Below, piece after piece: positions 8,697 through 16,483 of a stretch of DNA of 64,000 bases. Within the stretch, counting starts at the first letter, position 1. Each line of letters begins with the position of its first letter. This DNA is from Leptospira tipperaryensis (GTDB lineage Bacteria; Spirochaetota; Leptospiria; Leptospirales; Leptospiraceae): assembly GCF_001729245.1 (NCBI RefSeq), contig NZ_CP015217.1, positions 808,001 through 872,000 on the forward strand, given 5' to 3'. Under the pieces are notes generated by a model. That model saw only the letters and a list, made by a program, of their open reading frames with translations, had not been told where the DNA came from and did no database searches. The position numbers were made by a program, and so were the translations under genes.

Positions 8697-9485
8697 ATGA
8701 AAGTTTTTGAAGGTATTTTTCGCTTTCGTTTGAATTTAGAGCAGATCGTACTTTTGGGAATGATGTTGTTCCTTACTTCGATTTCTTGGATGGCAATGTA
8801 TGATATGTCTTGGATGCATTGGGACGGAAGTCATCACTGCGAGAAACACGCCGAGGTCCCCTTTTTTACCTGGGCGATTCTCAATTTTTGCATGTGGGTT
8901 TTGATGATGATCGCTATGATGCTTCCTTCTTTTTTGAAATCCGTAATGATCTTTTCAAAGATGGATCAGAGTAAGGAGCACGGGAGAATTTTCTTTGGAA
9001 TGGGAAGAGGAATTTTTATTATTCTCGGATATCTTTCCGCTTGGGCCGGATACAGCCTTCTTGGAACCTCTCTTCAGTATTATCTCCTTCGAATGAATTT
9101 GCTTTCTTCCAATCTCTCTTTGTATCATACGGAATGGATCGGCGGTTTATTGATAACGACGGGATGGTTTCAATTTAGCGGTCTCAAAGATAAATGTCTT
9201 TCTCAGTGTAAATCTCCTCTTGGTTTTTTTCTTACTTCTTGGAAGCCGGGTGCGTTAGGCGCCTTTCGGATGGGTTGGTCGCAAGGAGTTTATTGCGTGG
9301 GTTGTTGTCTTCTTTTGATGATTCTTATGTTTGTGGGAGGTGTGATGAGTCTTTCCTGGATGATCGGTCTTACCGCCCTGGTCTTGGCGGAAAAGTGGAT
9401 CGACGGTAAACTTCCTGTTCGTCAGTGGACGGGAGTTGCTTTGATCGGTTGGGGTTTGTTTCTATTTATTGGGAAATCATTCTAA
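8697..9485 (+). CDS. DUF2182 integral membrane protein (predicted metal-binding)
   Basis: This 262-residue protein has about six or seven membrane segments. Motifs fit the DUF2182 family: WMAMYDMSWMHWDGSHHCEKH near residue 31-51, WVLMMIAMMLPSF at about 67-79, and MGWSQGVYCVGCC at about 196-208. The Met/His/Cys-rich pattern suggests handling of a soft metal such as copper. That is inference from composition and from family naming as predicted metal-binding. It is almost certainly co-translated with the DUF1326 gene just upstream. Confidence 0.85.
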   Translation: MKVFEGIFRFRLNLEQIVLLGMMLFLTSISWMAMYDMSWMHWDGSHHCEKHAEVPFFTWAILNFCMWVLMMIAMMLPSFLKSVMIFSKMDQSKEHGRIFFGMGRGIFIILGYLSAWAGYSLLGTSLQYYLLRMNLLSSNLSLYHTEWIGGLLITTGWFQFSGLKDKCLSQCKSPLGFFLTSWKPGALGAFRMGWSQGVYCVGCCLLLMILMFVGGVMSLSWMIGLTALVLAEKWIDGKLPVRQWTGVALIGWGLFLFIGKSF

Positions 9486-9489
9486 GCAA

Positions 9490-9520
9490 CGTGAACTCGT
9501 GGATTTGTTTTCGGTTCACG
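9490..9520 (+). terminator. Possible transcription terminator after the DUF1326-DUF2182 pair
   Basis: CGTGAAC (9490-9496) and GTTCACG (9514-9520) form a 7-bp stem with a 17-nt loop just after the DUF2182 stop. The following tract is only ATTTA, so a strong intrinsic terminator is doubtful. Confidence 0.35.
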
Positions 9521-9674
9521 ATTTACAGAAGATCGATAGAAATTTGAAATTCTTTTTGAGATGTTATCGATAAGTCGGGAATTGTAGAATGGGATTTATT
9601 TTTTATTCTTCGACTTAAAAAAACTCTTCCCTTTAATTTCTTATCCATACAATTCTTTCCCAATTGGAGATTTC

Positions 9675-10040
9675 ATGAAAAAAATTCTTTTGTATGCGAT
9701 GGCTGTCTTTTATGTTTTTGCAGGACTCAATCATTTTCTCAATCCGCCTTTTTATCTGAGAATGATGCCGCCTTATCTCCCTTATCATTCTCTTTTGAAC
9801 TACGTTAGCGGAATCGCTGAGATCGTCTTAGGATTGGCTCTCTTCTTGCAACCTCTGAGAAGACTCGCGAGTTTTGGTATCATTGCACTTTTGATCGCGA
9901 TTCTTCCCGCAAATATCTATATGCTTCAGGCCGCGCTTTCAGGAACGGACTTTGGTGTTCCCGTCTGGGCTCTCTACGTTCGTCTTCCTTTTCAGCTCGT
10001 CTTTATCTTTTGGGCTTGGAGTGTGAAAGACGTCGAGTAA
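9675..10040 (+). CDS. DoxX-like small membrane protein
   Basis: A 121-residue protein with four predicted membrane helices in the DoxX-like layout: short charged N-terminus, VFAGLNHFLNPPFYLRMMP after helix 1, YVSGIAEIVLGLALF for helix 2, and a final FIFWAWSV helix. DoxX-type proteins are small quinone- or redox-associated membrane subunits, but most family members have no defined role. It is separated from the DUF2182 gene by 189 bp that includes a possible terminator, so it probably has its own promoter. Confidence 0.8.
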   Translation: MKKILLYAMAVFYVFAGLNHFLNPPFYLRMMPPYLPYHSLLNYVSGIAEIVLGLALFLQPLRRLASFGIIALLIAILPANIYMLQAALSGTDFGVPVWALYVRLPFQLVFIFWAWSVKDVE

Positions 10041-10061
10041 TCGTTCTAACAAATTGTCATT

Positions 10062-10093
10062 CCGAAAAAGCTTGAAAACGGACTTGAAGTCCG
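10062..10093. repeat. Short dispersed palindromic repeat, copy 1
   Basis: CCGAAAAAGCTTGAAAA leads into CGGACTTGAAGTCCG, a near-perfect palindrome at 10079-10093. The same flank plus palindrome recurs at 43244-43275, and the palindrome with diverged flank at 31813-31829. It lies in non-coding DNA shortly after the DoxX-like gene. It could work as a terminator-like hairpin or be a remnant of a dispersed element. Confidence 0.75.
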
Positions 10094-10198
10094 TCTCCGT
10101 TACGATCACGGAAAGTTTTCCCTTAGGAAGACAATGCCCGATTTCTTTTTGTGATTCTTTTCAAGTTCCAGATTTAAGGTTATCTTTTTGTCTTTGCG

Positions 10199-10347
10199 TT
10201 AGGGATTTGGAAGGCGCGTAAGCGGCCCTTTCGGGGCCGGAGCGAAGCGGAGCCTGGAGAAGCCCGACCCACACACCGATTGAGATTATACTTTTCTTTT
10301 TTCGGTGAAACTTCCTTTTCTCCGAATGCGTGTGGGGAACGCCCGAA
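10199..10347 (+). repeat. Structured dispersed element, copy 1
   Basis: This ~149-bp block shares blocks with 50454-50620: TTAGGGAT, GGAA-GCGCG, AGCCCGACCC and GGGGAACGCCC. Between the shared blocks it forms stems. CGGCCC (10223-10228) pairs with GGGCCG (10234-10239) around a TTTCG loop. CCCACAC (10268-10274) pairs with GTGTGGG (10330-10336). In the second copy the arms have different sequences but still pair, which suggests the structure is maintained. No ORF runs through it. It may be a structured RNA or a mobile repeat. Confidence 0.75.
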
Positions 10348-10430
10348 GTCCTCTTTGGTCCCGGATCTATTGGAATAGTAGAATATTATTATATATTAAT
10401 TAGATTTGCTGAAAATCCGTTTTGTCGAGG

Positions 10431-10646
10431 TCAAAGGCTTCGCCGCGTTAGTAGAAATCCGGACATGCTATGATTTTTATATCGGCTCAGATTCAGCATT
10501 CCCGCGTTCCTACTCGTGATCTTTCCGCTTCCGTCAAATTCATAGATTTTTTGAACGTCATCGCAGGAGAGAAACGCCCTGGATGCGATTAATCTCCGGT
10601 CCTGATTGTCTTCGTTTATCCTATTGTATCTTTTTTTACTTTCCAT
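10431..10646 (-). CDS. Weak hypothetical ORF
   Basis: A possible 71-residue polar protein (MESKKRYNRINEDNQDR…) with GGGAGAGG about 10 bases upstream of its ATG. No motif, signal or membrane segment is visible and it lies in an otherwise non-coding, repeat-bearing interval. It could be a remnant or chance ORF. Confidence 0.2.
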   Translation of the reverse strand: MESKKRYNRINEDNQDRRLIASRAFLSCDDVQKIYEFDGSGKITSRNAGMLNLSRYKNHSMSGFLLTRRSL

Positions 10647-10892
10647 ATAGAAAAGCCTCTCCCTATTTTTCGGTTCCGCAATCAACAATTCCATTTCCTT
10701 TCTTCGAAAAGGAGGAAAGGGAGTATTTTTGGGTGAAATAAAGGGCTCTTCTATAAATTTGGCAAGAAAGGGCCTTCTTTCGACGGCTTTCCTTTTGAAT
10801 TTTAACCTCGTCGTTTTTCTCTCCGTTCTGTTTTCGGAGATTCAATTGGGACGTTGTAAATTCTTTCCTAAATCTATGCGAGCATTCTTAAG

Positions 10893-12389
10893 ATGATTAA
10901 AATTACAGGCCTGAATAAGGCGTTTACTTCCAAAGTTCTTTTTGACGACCTTAGTCTCACGATCAATCGCGGCGAACGGGTTGGTCTTGTCGGTCGTAAC
11001 GGTCACGGTAAATCCACTCTCTTTCAGATGATTCTTGGTACCGTGGAAGCGGACTCGGGAACGATCTCCGTTCCGAAAGGTTATAAGATCGGTCACCTCC
11101 AGCAGCACCTTCATTTTACTAAACCGACCGTCCTGGAAGAATGCGCGCTCGGTCTTCCGGAAGGAGAAGAATACGAAACCTGGCAGGTTGAGAAAATTCT
11201 TTCCGGTCTTGGTTTTTCGGAAGCCGATATGGAGCGGAATCCTTCCGAGTTTTCGGGCGGTTATCAGATTCGGATGAATCTCGCAAAACTTCTTGTCTCC
11301 GCTCCCGATATGCTCATGCTCGACGAGCCTAACAACTATCTCGATATCGTCACCATCCGTTGGCTCGAGGAATTCTTAAGAGAATGGGAAGGTGAAATCA
11401 TATTAGTAACTCATGATAGAAGTTTTATGGACGCCGTCGTCACTCATACGGTCGCGATCCACAGAACAAAGGCGATCAAGGTTCAAGGTGATACTGAAAA
11501 ACTTTACAGCCAGATCAATCAATCCGAAGAGATCTATGAGAAAACTCGTTTGAACGAGGCTAAAAAACGCAAGCAGGAAGAAATTTTTATCGCTAAGTTC
11601 AAAGCAAAAGCGAGCTTTGCGAGCCGAGCTCAGTCCAGAGTGAAGAAGTTGGAAAAACAGGGTGAGATGAAAGCCCTGGAACAAATTCAAGATATGGAAT
11701 TGTATTTCAACAGCGCTCCCTTTGCAGCGAGTCAAATGCTTTCCGCAGAAGATCTTTCCTTTTCTTACGATGGGAAAGCGCCATTCTTAATCGAAAATTT
11801 TTCCATCAGCGTCGGTAACAGGGATCGTATCTGTATCATCGGTAAAAATGGAAAAGGTAAGTCCACGCTCCTCAAGATGTTCGCGGGTGAAAATGTTCCT
11901 TCTCAAGGCAATGTAAAAAAACATCCGATCTTGAAGGAAGGTTATTTCGGTCAAACGAACAAACTCAATCTCAACGAAGCGGCTACCGTTGTGGAAGAGA
12001 TTATGAGTTCCGATAAAGCCTGCACGGAGTGGCAGGCGAGAAACATCGCGGGTGGTCTTATGTTTTCGGAGGATCAGGCCCTTAAAAAAATCAAGGTCCT
12101 ATCCGGGGGTGAAAAGAGCCGGGTCCTTCTGGGTAAAATTCTGGTAACTCCTTGTCATCTTCTCTATCTGGATGAGCCTACCAACCACTTGGATATGCAA
12201 TCCTGCGATTCTCTCATTGAAGCGATCGATGAGTTCGAAGGTTCCGTCATCATGGTCACTCACAATGAGATGCACCTTCGCGCGGTTGCGACCAAGTTGA
12301 TCGTCTTTGATAACGATACGATTCGGATCTTCGACGGTTCTTATGAGGATTTCTTAAACGACGTGGGTTGGTCGGACGAAGACTATTGA
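10893..12389 (+). CDS. ABC-F family ATPase
   Basis: A 498-residue protein with two ABC ATPase domains and no membrane segments, the ABC-F layout of ribosome-associated translation factors and antibiotic-protection proteins. Domain 1 has Walker [10 protein letters not shown], signature FSGGY and Walker [13 protein letters not shown]. Domain 2 has [14 protein letters not shown] and [13 protein letters not shown] charged linker (about 200-280, rich in K/E/R) joins them as expected. The first signature (FSGGY) and DEPNNYLD differ slightly from the canonical LSGGQ and DEPTNHLD. It is shorter than EttA-type proteins. Which subfamily it belongs to, housekeeping or resistance, cannot be told by eye. 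Confidence 0.92.
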   Translation: MIKITGLNKAFTSKVLFDDLSLTINRGERVGLVGRNGHGKSTLFQMILGTVEADSGTISVPKGYKIGHLQQHLHFTKPTVLEECALGLPEGEEYETWQVEKILSGLGFSEADMERNPSEFSGGYQIRMNLAKLLVSAPDMLMLDEPNNYLDIVTIRWLEEFLREWEGEIILVTHDRSFMDAVVTHTVAIHRTKAIKVQGDTEKLYSQINQSEEIYEKTRLNEAKKRKQEEIFIAKFKAKASFASRAQSRVKKLEKQGEMKALEQIQDMELYFNSAPFAASQMLSAEDLSFSYDGKAPFLIENFSISVGNRDRICIIGKNGKGKSTLLKMFAGENVPSQGNVKKHPILKEGYFGQTNKLNLNEAATVVEEIMSSDKACTEWQARNIAGGLMFSEDQALKKIKVLSGGEKSRVLLGKILVTPCHLLYLDEPTNHLDMQSCDSLIEAIDEFEGSVIMVTHNEMHLRAVATKLIVFDNDTIRIFDGSYEDFLNDVGWSDEDY

Positions 12390-12482
12390 TTGGAGTTCCC
12401 GCATTTTCGAAAAACCCCAATCCTTTTTTTTAGTCGTTTCTATATTAGAAAACTAGAATTCTTTCTTACGACAAAAAGATTC

Positions 12483-12920
12483 TTAGTTTGCGTGCATTCT
12501 TGTTGAAATTGCGATTCGATTCCAAGCGTTTATGGTGTTGATCAGAATCACGAGCGCTACGAATTCTTTTTCGCCGAAATGTTTTCTCACACGTTCGTAG
12601 GTTTCATCGGGAACACCTTCTTCCGAAATTTTTGTTATCTTTTCAGTCAGTTCGAGAGCCGCCTTTTCTTTTTCCGTATAAAAGCTCGCTTCTCTCCACG
12701 CGTCTAAAAGATAGATTCTTTTTTCCGCCTCACCCATGGCTCTTAGATCCGCAGTGTGCATGTTGATACAAAAAGCGCAACCGTTGATTTGAGAAGAGCG
12801 AATCTTGACGAGCTCGTAGAGAATGGGATCGATCCCGCCTTGTTTTGCAAATTCTTCCATCTTCATCATCGCTTGCAGTGATTCCGGATACACTTTTGCG
12901 TAATTCAATCTTGTTTCCAT
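12483..12920 (-). CDS. AhpD-like / carboxymuconolactone decarboxylase family protein
   Basis: A 145-residue all-helical protein with the redox-active CxxC followed by His: GCAFCINMHTADL at about residues 47-59. This is the AhpD-type motif used in alkylhydroperoxidase or peroxidase-like chemistry. Length and the ending (FVALVILINTINAWNRIAI) match the family. It has a ribosome site (AAAAGGAG) before ATG. A TetR gene lies 73 bp upstream on the same strand, so the two may be transcribed together under that regulator. Confidence 0.9.
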   Translation of the reverse strand: METRLNYAKVYPESLQAMMKMEEFAKQGGIDPILYELVKIRSSQINGCAFCINMHTADLRAMGEAEKRIYLLDAWREASFYTEKEKAALELTEKITKISEEGVPDETYERVRKHFGEKEFVALVILINTINAWNRIAISTRMHAN

Positions 12921-12993
12921 GTTATCTCCTTTTCTAAGAAGGAAGACGCGGAAGCGATCTAGGCTTGTGACAAAAGAGAAGAATTTTTTATCT

Positions 12994-13650
12994 TTATTTT
13001 ATCCAATTCTGAAAGTAGGAGATCACGGCATTCGCCGCCTGTTCTCTCATCATCTTTGAGATTCGATTCTCCTGATAGTAACCTCTTTTCATACAAGCAA
13101 ATGCGATCTCGACGCCGAGAGTCGCGACATCCGGTTTTTTTGGAAGAATCAAAGGTGTATTGAGATTTGCCAGTTGAACACGAACACCGGCGCCGATATG
13201 TTCGATCGTAATCTCTTGCGCGAGATAGGCGTTTCTGCTAAATGGACCGCCTAACACGAGCATGCTGGCGACCGGAGTTGAATCGTAATAATCGGATGCG
13301 GCGTTAACCAAGACCCCGACTAATTTTTCCCAATGAATTTTGGAATTCTTAGCTCCCTTTGCGACCAAGATCTCTCCGACCTTCGTAAGATGTTTTTCCG
13401 CAAGATGGGTAAATAGGGCATATTTGTCTGGAAAGAATTGATAGATACTGGCTCTCGGTATTCCCGAAACCTTTGCAATTTCAGGGATCGAAGTTTCTTC
13501 GGGACCGATCTTTTCGAGAATCTTCTCAGCGGTTTCTAAAACGATCGCGACTCTTTGTTGAGAACGTTCCTGAAGAGGAGCTCTGGATCTTGTAGAAGCC
13601 TTTCCATCCTTACCGTTCAAACGTCTTGTTTTTGAATTTAGGTCTAACAT
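12994..13650 (-). CDS. TetR-family transcriptional regulator
   Basis: A 218-residue protein with a basic N-terminal tail (KTRRLNGKDGKASTRSRAP) ahead of the HTH at about residues 50-75 (SIPEIAKVSGIPRASIYQFF). The C-terminal ligand domain has no recognisable subgroup motif. It is divergent from the flavin monooxygenase (13790) and upstream of the AhpD-like gene. Control of one or both is likely by position. Confidence 0.9.
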   Translation of the reverse strand: MLDLNSKTRRLNGKDGKASTRSRAPLQERSQQRVAIVLETAEKILEKIGPEETSIPEIAKVSGIPRASIYQFFPDKYALFTHLAEKHLTKVGEILVAKGAKNSKIHWEKLVGVLVNAASDYYDSTPVASMLVLGGPFSRNAYLAQEITIEHIGAGVRVQLANLNTPLILPKKPDVATLGVEIAFACMKRGYYQENRISKMMREQAANAVISYFQNWIK

Positions 13651-13723
13651 CTGTTATTTATAGTTTCTTTCAAAGGTCGAAAAATTCCTTGCGTTCAAAT
13701 CCTGTCTCGCTAAGATCTCTCGA

Positions 13724-13736
13724 AAATGTAACATTT
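13724..13736. promoter_or_regulatory. Candidate operator in the tetR-monooxygenase gap
   Basis: AAATGT-A-ACATTT is a perfect 6-bp-arm palindrome in the 139-bp gap between the divergent TetR and monooxygenase genes. It is the clearest symmetric site there, but short enough to occur by chance. Confidence 0.4.
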
Positions 13737-13789
13737 GTTGGATTTGAGATTTCGTCAATGAATGTTCTCAATCGGCAAAGGAGAATCGG

Positions 13790-15178
13790 ATGAAGTCGAA
13801 TATCAAAGTCTGCGTGGTCGGTGCGGGCCCGAGCGGAATTGCAGCAGCTAAGAATTGTGTTCAATACGGGTTAGACGTAGTCGTTTTTGAAAAGAATGAT
13901 AAGGTTGGAGGGAATTGGGTTTTTAATTCTAAGACCGGACATTCGAGCGTTTACGAAAACACTCATATCATCAGCTCTAAGTTCTGGTCGGAATACGAAG
14001 ACTATCCGATGCCTGAAGATTATCCCGAGTATCCGAATCACAAACAACTCCAAGCCTATTTCGAATCTTATTCAAAACACTTCGGAGTGTATAAGAAAAT
14101 CCGTTTCAATCATACGATACAAAAGATCACAAGAACCGAGGAAGGAAAATGGAAGGTTGATTTTTCCGACGCTTCAAAAAAGAAGAAGGTCGAGATCTTC
14201 GACGTTCTTATGGTCGCAAACGGACATCACTGGAATCCAAAGTATCCGGAATATCCCGGAAAGTTCACGGGAAAATTCATCCACTCTCACGACTTTAAGG
14301 GAGTTACGAATGAATGGAAGGGTAAGGACGTTCTTGTGATAGGCGGTGGTAACTCCGCGTGCGACGTTGCAGTGGAGTCCGCGCGCGTCGCCAATAGTGT
14401 GAAGTTGTCTATGAGAAGTCCACAGTGGTTTTTTCCAAAATTTCTTTTTGGAATGCCTTCCGATGTTTTTGCGGCGACAACTCCGAGTTGGATCCCGTCA
14501 AAGATCAAACAGTTTGTTTTGACCAAGCTCCTTTATATTCTTCAAGGGCCCTATAAGAATTACGGGCTTCCCGAGAACACGACGTTGGCCCTAAGTCATC
14601 ACCCGACGTTGAATTCGGATCTTCTGGATTTTATTCGTCATGGAAGAATCAAACCTCGACCTGCAATCAAAGCTCTTCATGGAAAGGAAGTCGAGTTTGT
14701 AAACGGAGTAAGGGAACATTTTGATATCATCTGTGCTTGTACGGGATTCTGGACGACGTTTCCATTTTTTGATAAATCTTTTATCGACTTTCAATACGTG
14801 GAGAAGATCCCGCTCTTTCGAAAGATGATGCACAACGATTATCAGAATCTTTATTTCATCGGGCTCTTTCAACCCGTGGGTTGTATTTGGCCGATGGCGG
14901 ATTATCAGGCGAAACTCGCTTGTATGGAGATATTAGGAAAGTATCAAAGACCGAAAGATCTCAAAGCCGCTATTCAATATGAAATTAAACATCCTCACTT
15001 TACATTTGGAGGAGGACAACGGCACGCAGTGGAAGTAGATTACCACGCCTTCCGAAACGAATTAAAGACCGAACTTTTGAAAGCCGGAATTGATATTGGA
15101 AAACCACCCGGAGGAAAAAAATCTCTCTATAAGGTTTATTCAAAGATCGTTTCCCAAGAACCGGTCGCTTCGAAATAA
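13790..15178 (+). CDS. Flavin-containing monooxygenase (FMO/Baeyer-Villiger-like)
   Basis: A 462-residue flavoprotein with two dinucleotide folds. VVGAGPSGIAAAKN near residue 9 binds FAD and VIGGGNSACDVAVES near residue 183 binds NADPH. Between them GKFTGKFIHSHDFKG (about 156-170) matches the FMO fingerprint FxGxxxHxxx. Such enzymes insert oxygen into soft nucleophiles or ketones; the substrate is unknown. The ribosome site AAAGGAG precedes the ATG. Divergent TetR regulation is likely. Confidence 0.92.
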   Translation: MKSNIKVCVVGAGPSGIAAAKNCVQYGLDVVVFEKNDKVGGNWVFNSKTGHSSVYENTHIISSKFWSEYEDYPMPEDYPEYPNHKQLQAYFESYSKHFGVYKKIRFNHTIQKITRTEEGKWKVDFSDASKKKKVEIFDVLMVANGHHWNPKYPEYPGKFTGKFIHSHDFKGVTNEWKGKDVLVIGGGNSACDVAVESARVANSVKLSMRSPQWFFPKFLFGMPSDVFAATTPSWIPSKIKQFVLTKLLYILQGPYKNYGLPENTTLALSHHPTLNSDLLDFIRHGRIKPRPAIKALHGKEVEFVNGVREHFDIICACTGFWTTFPFFDKSFIDFQYVEKIPLFRKMMHNDYQNLYFIGLFQPVGCIWPMADYQAKLACMEILGKYQRPKDLKAAIQYEIKHPHFTFGGGQRHAVEVDYHAFRNELKTELLKAGIDIGKPPGGKKSLYKVYSKIVSQEPVASK

Positions 15179-15194
15179 ATTTCTGCGATCAACC

Positions 15195-15222
15195 AACCCG
15201 TCTCCGGCGATCGGGGCGGGTT
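15195..15222. terminator. Likely bidirectional terminator between convergent genes
   Basis: AACCCG (15195-15200) pairs with CGGGTT (15217-15222), with further G-C pairs inside, between the convergent monooxygenase and MerR genes. A T-rich stretch follows at about 15236-15246. Confidence 0.5.
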
Positions 15223-15227
15223 TGATT

Positions 15228-15584
15228 CTACGACTTTGTTTTTTTAAATTTTGTTAACTGTTCAAACACGGAATTTACGGTTGCGATTCGATTCTCCACT
15301 TTTTTGGCCGCCGCTTCCAGAGTAAAACCCTCGTCTAAAAGTTCTTTGATCAATAAGATTTTCTTTATATTCCGATAATCGTATCTTCTATTTTTTCCTT
15401 CTTCTTCCGTAAGAGAACGGATGATTCCTTTGTCTTCCCAGTAGCGAATTTTTCGAACCGGGATTTGTGTGATTTCGGAAACTTCCCCGATGCCGACTAC
15501 GAGTTTCCCAAGAATCTCTAGATCAAGCTCCAATTCTTTTTGATTTGAATCTTCGTCTTTTGCGGGGTTAGGCTTTTTTTTCAT
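15228..15584 (-). CDS. MerR-family transcriptional regulator
   Basis: A 118-residue protein with the MerR winged helix: VGEVSEITQIPVRKIRYWED at about residues 34-53, then GIIRSL and RRYDYRNI of the wing. A dimerisation helix follows (LIKELLDEGFTLEAAAKKVE). There are no cysteines, so it is not a metal-thiol sensor of the classical type, and there is no ligand domain. It is divergent from the SnoaL-like gene at 15769, with two matching palindromes in between. Confidence 0.9.
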   Translation of the reverse strand: MKKKPNPAKDEDSNQKELELDLEILGKLVVGIGEVSEITQIPVRKIRYWEDKGIIRSLTEEEGKNRRYDYRNIKKILLIKELLDEGFTLEAAAKKVENRIATVNSVFEQLTKFKKTKS

Positions 15585-15686
15585 CTTTTTTTACCGGTGA
15601 TTTTAGGTCTGCAAGCTTCTCTTTAGTCATGGGGCGGGAGTTTTGGGATTTTTTAAAGAATAAAAAACAGGAAGATTACGGGAAAA

Positions 15687-15750
15687 AATTGTAGATTATC
15701 TACAATTTTGGTTTCGGCGATCGTCTATAGGATTGTAGATAATCTACAAT
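15687..15750. promoter_or_regulatory. Two MerR-type palindromes upstream of the SnoaL-like gene
   Basis: AATTGTAGAT-T-ATCTACAATT at 15687-15707 and ATTGTAGAT-A-ATCTACAAT at 15732-15750 share the core TTGTAGAT-N-ATCTACAA. Both are perfect, and their centres are 44 bp apart. The second ends next to the ribosome site AAGGAG (15752-15757). The lengths fit MerR sites. Their position between the divergent MerR and SnoaL-like genes points to control of both. Confidence 0.85.
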
Positions 15751-15768
15751 TAAGGAGAATTAAATACA

Positions 15769-16191
15769 ATGGAAAAAACAAGATCAAGCGCGGAAGTCGT
15801 GAAGGATTTTTTTAACGCATTTGGAAACGGAGATTTTGAAGGTATTCTGAGACTTTTTGACGAGGAGGCTTCGATCGTCGCCGTAAGAAATGACTTCGAT
15901 CGATCGGGGCTTTACGGAACCTACAAAGGAAAGGACGGGCTTCAGAAGTTTCTTTCCAACTTGGGAAGTCACTTCGATACAAAATCTTTTTCGGTGGATT
16001 CCGTAATAGGAGAAGGCGACGTTGCGTTTGCAAACGGCAGCTTTGTTCATAAACTAAAGAATACCGGAAATCTGTTTAACAGCGACTGGGCACTGAAATG
16101 TATCGTTCGGGACAATCGGATTCTGGGTTATCACTTTTACGAAGACTCCGCGGCTTTCGAAAAGGCGAACGTATCTTCGGAAGGCCGTTGA
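15769..16191 (+). CDS. SnoaL-like / NTF2-fold protein
   Basis: A 140-residue protein of the NTF2-like fold. It has VVKDFFNAFGNGDFEGILRLF at the N-terminus (cone helices), GLYGTYKGKDGLQKFLSNLG in the middle, and a final beta-sheet with NSDWALKCIVRDNRILGYHFYEDS. These folds include ketosteroid isomerases, cyclases and non-enzymatic binders, so the reaction is open. Its regulator is probably the divergent MerR protein. Confidence 0.82.
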   Translation: MEKTRSSAEVVKDFFNAFGNGDFEGILRLFDEEASIVAVRNDFDRSGLYGTYKGKDGLQKFLSNLGSHFDTKSFSVDSVIGEGDVAFANGSFVHKLKNTGNLFNSDWALKCIVRDNRILGYHFYEDSAAFEKANVSSEGR

Positions 16192-16365
16192 CTCCGAGCA
16201 AAAGATCGGAATTAAGAAATTCTTATTAAAAAAGAGTCCATCCTTCCAAGCAAAGACGACGTTCCGCGCAAAGCCTGATAGACTTGTGACTGTTAGGAGT
16301 TATCGGCGCAATCGATGTCGAAATTGAAAATGGAAGATGCAAAAATAAGTTCAAACGATCTCTCC

Positions 16366-16397
16366 ATAGGGATCCGAATTGTGATCCCTATTTTTTT
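16366..16397 (+). terminator. Intrinsic terminator
   Basis: ATAGGGATC (16366-16374) and GATCCCTAT (16383-16391) form a 9-bp stem with an 8-nt loop followed by a run of T. It reads on the + strand about 175 bp after the SnoaL-like gene, giving that transcript a long 3' tail or ending a small RNA from the same gap. Confidence 0.8.
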
Positions 16398-16483
16398 GTT
16401 TTTGTTTTGAGAATTTATAACGTCTTGAGAATCCCGATCACACCTCTAAAAGGATTGATCAATCTTACTTTTATCTATTTATT

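Larger units (their letters stand above)
10041..10892. other. 852-bp largely non-coding interval rich in repeats
   Basis: Between the DoxX-like and ABC-F genes I see no convincing gene. It contains a short palindromic repeat (10062-10093), a structured element with pairing arms (10199-10347), an AT-rich stretch around 10370-10400, and one weak minus-strand ORF (10431-10646). The other open frames here lack ribosome sites and look random. Confidence 0.7.

Noticed and set aside
10663..10845. 60-residue minus-strand ORF
   Set aside because: Lys/Arg-rich, no ribosome site, no motif; it lies in repeat-bearing non-coding DNA.
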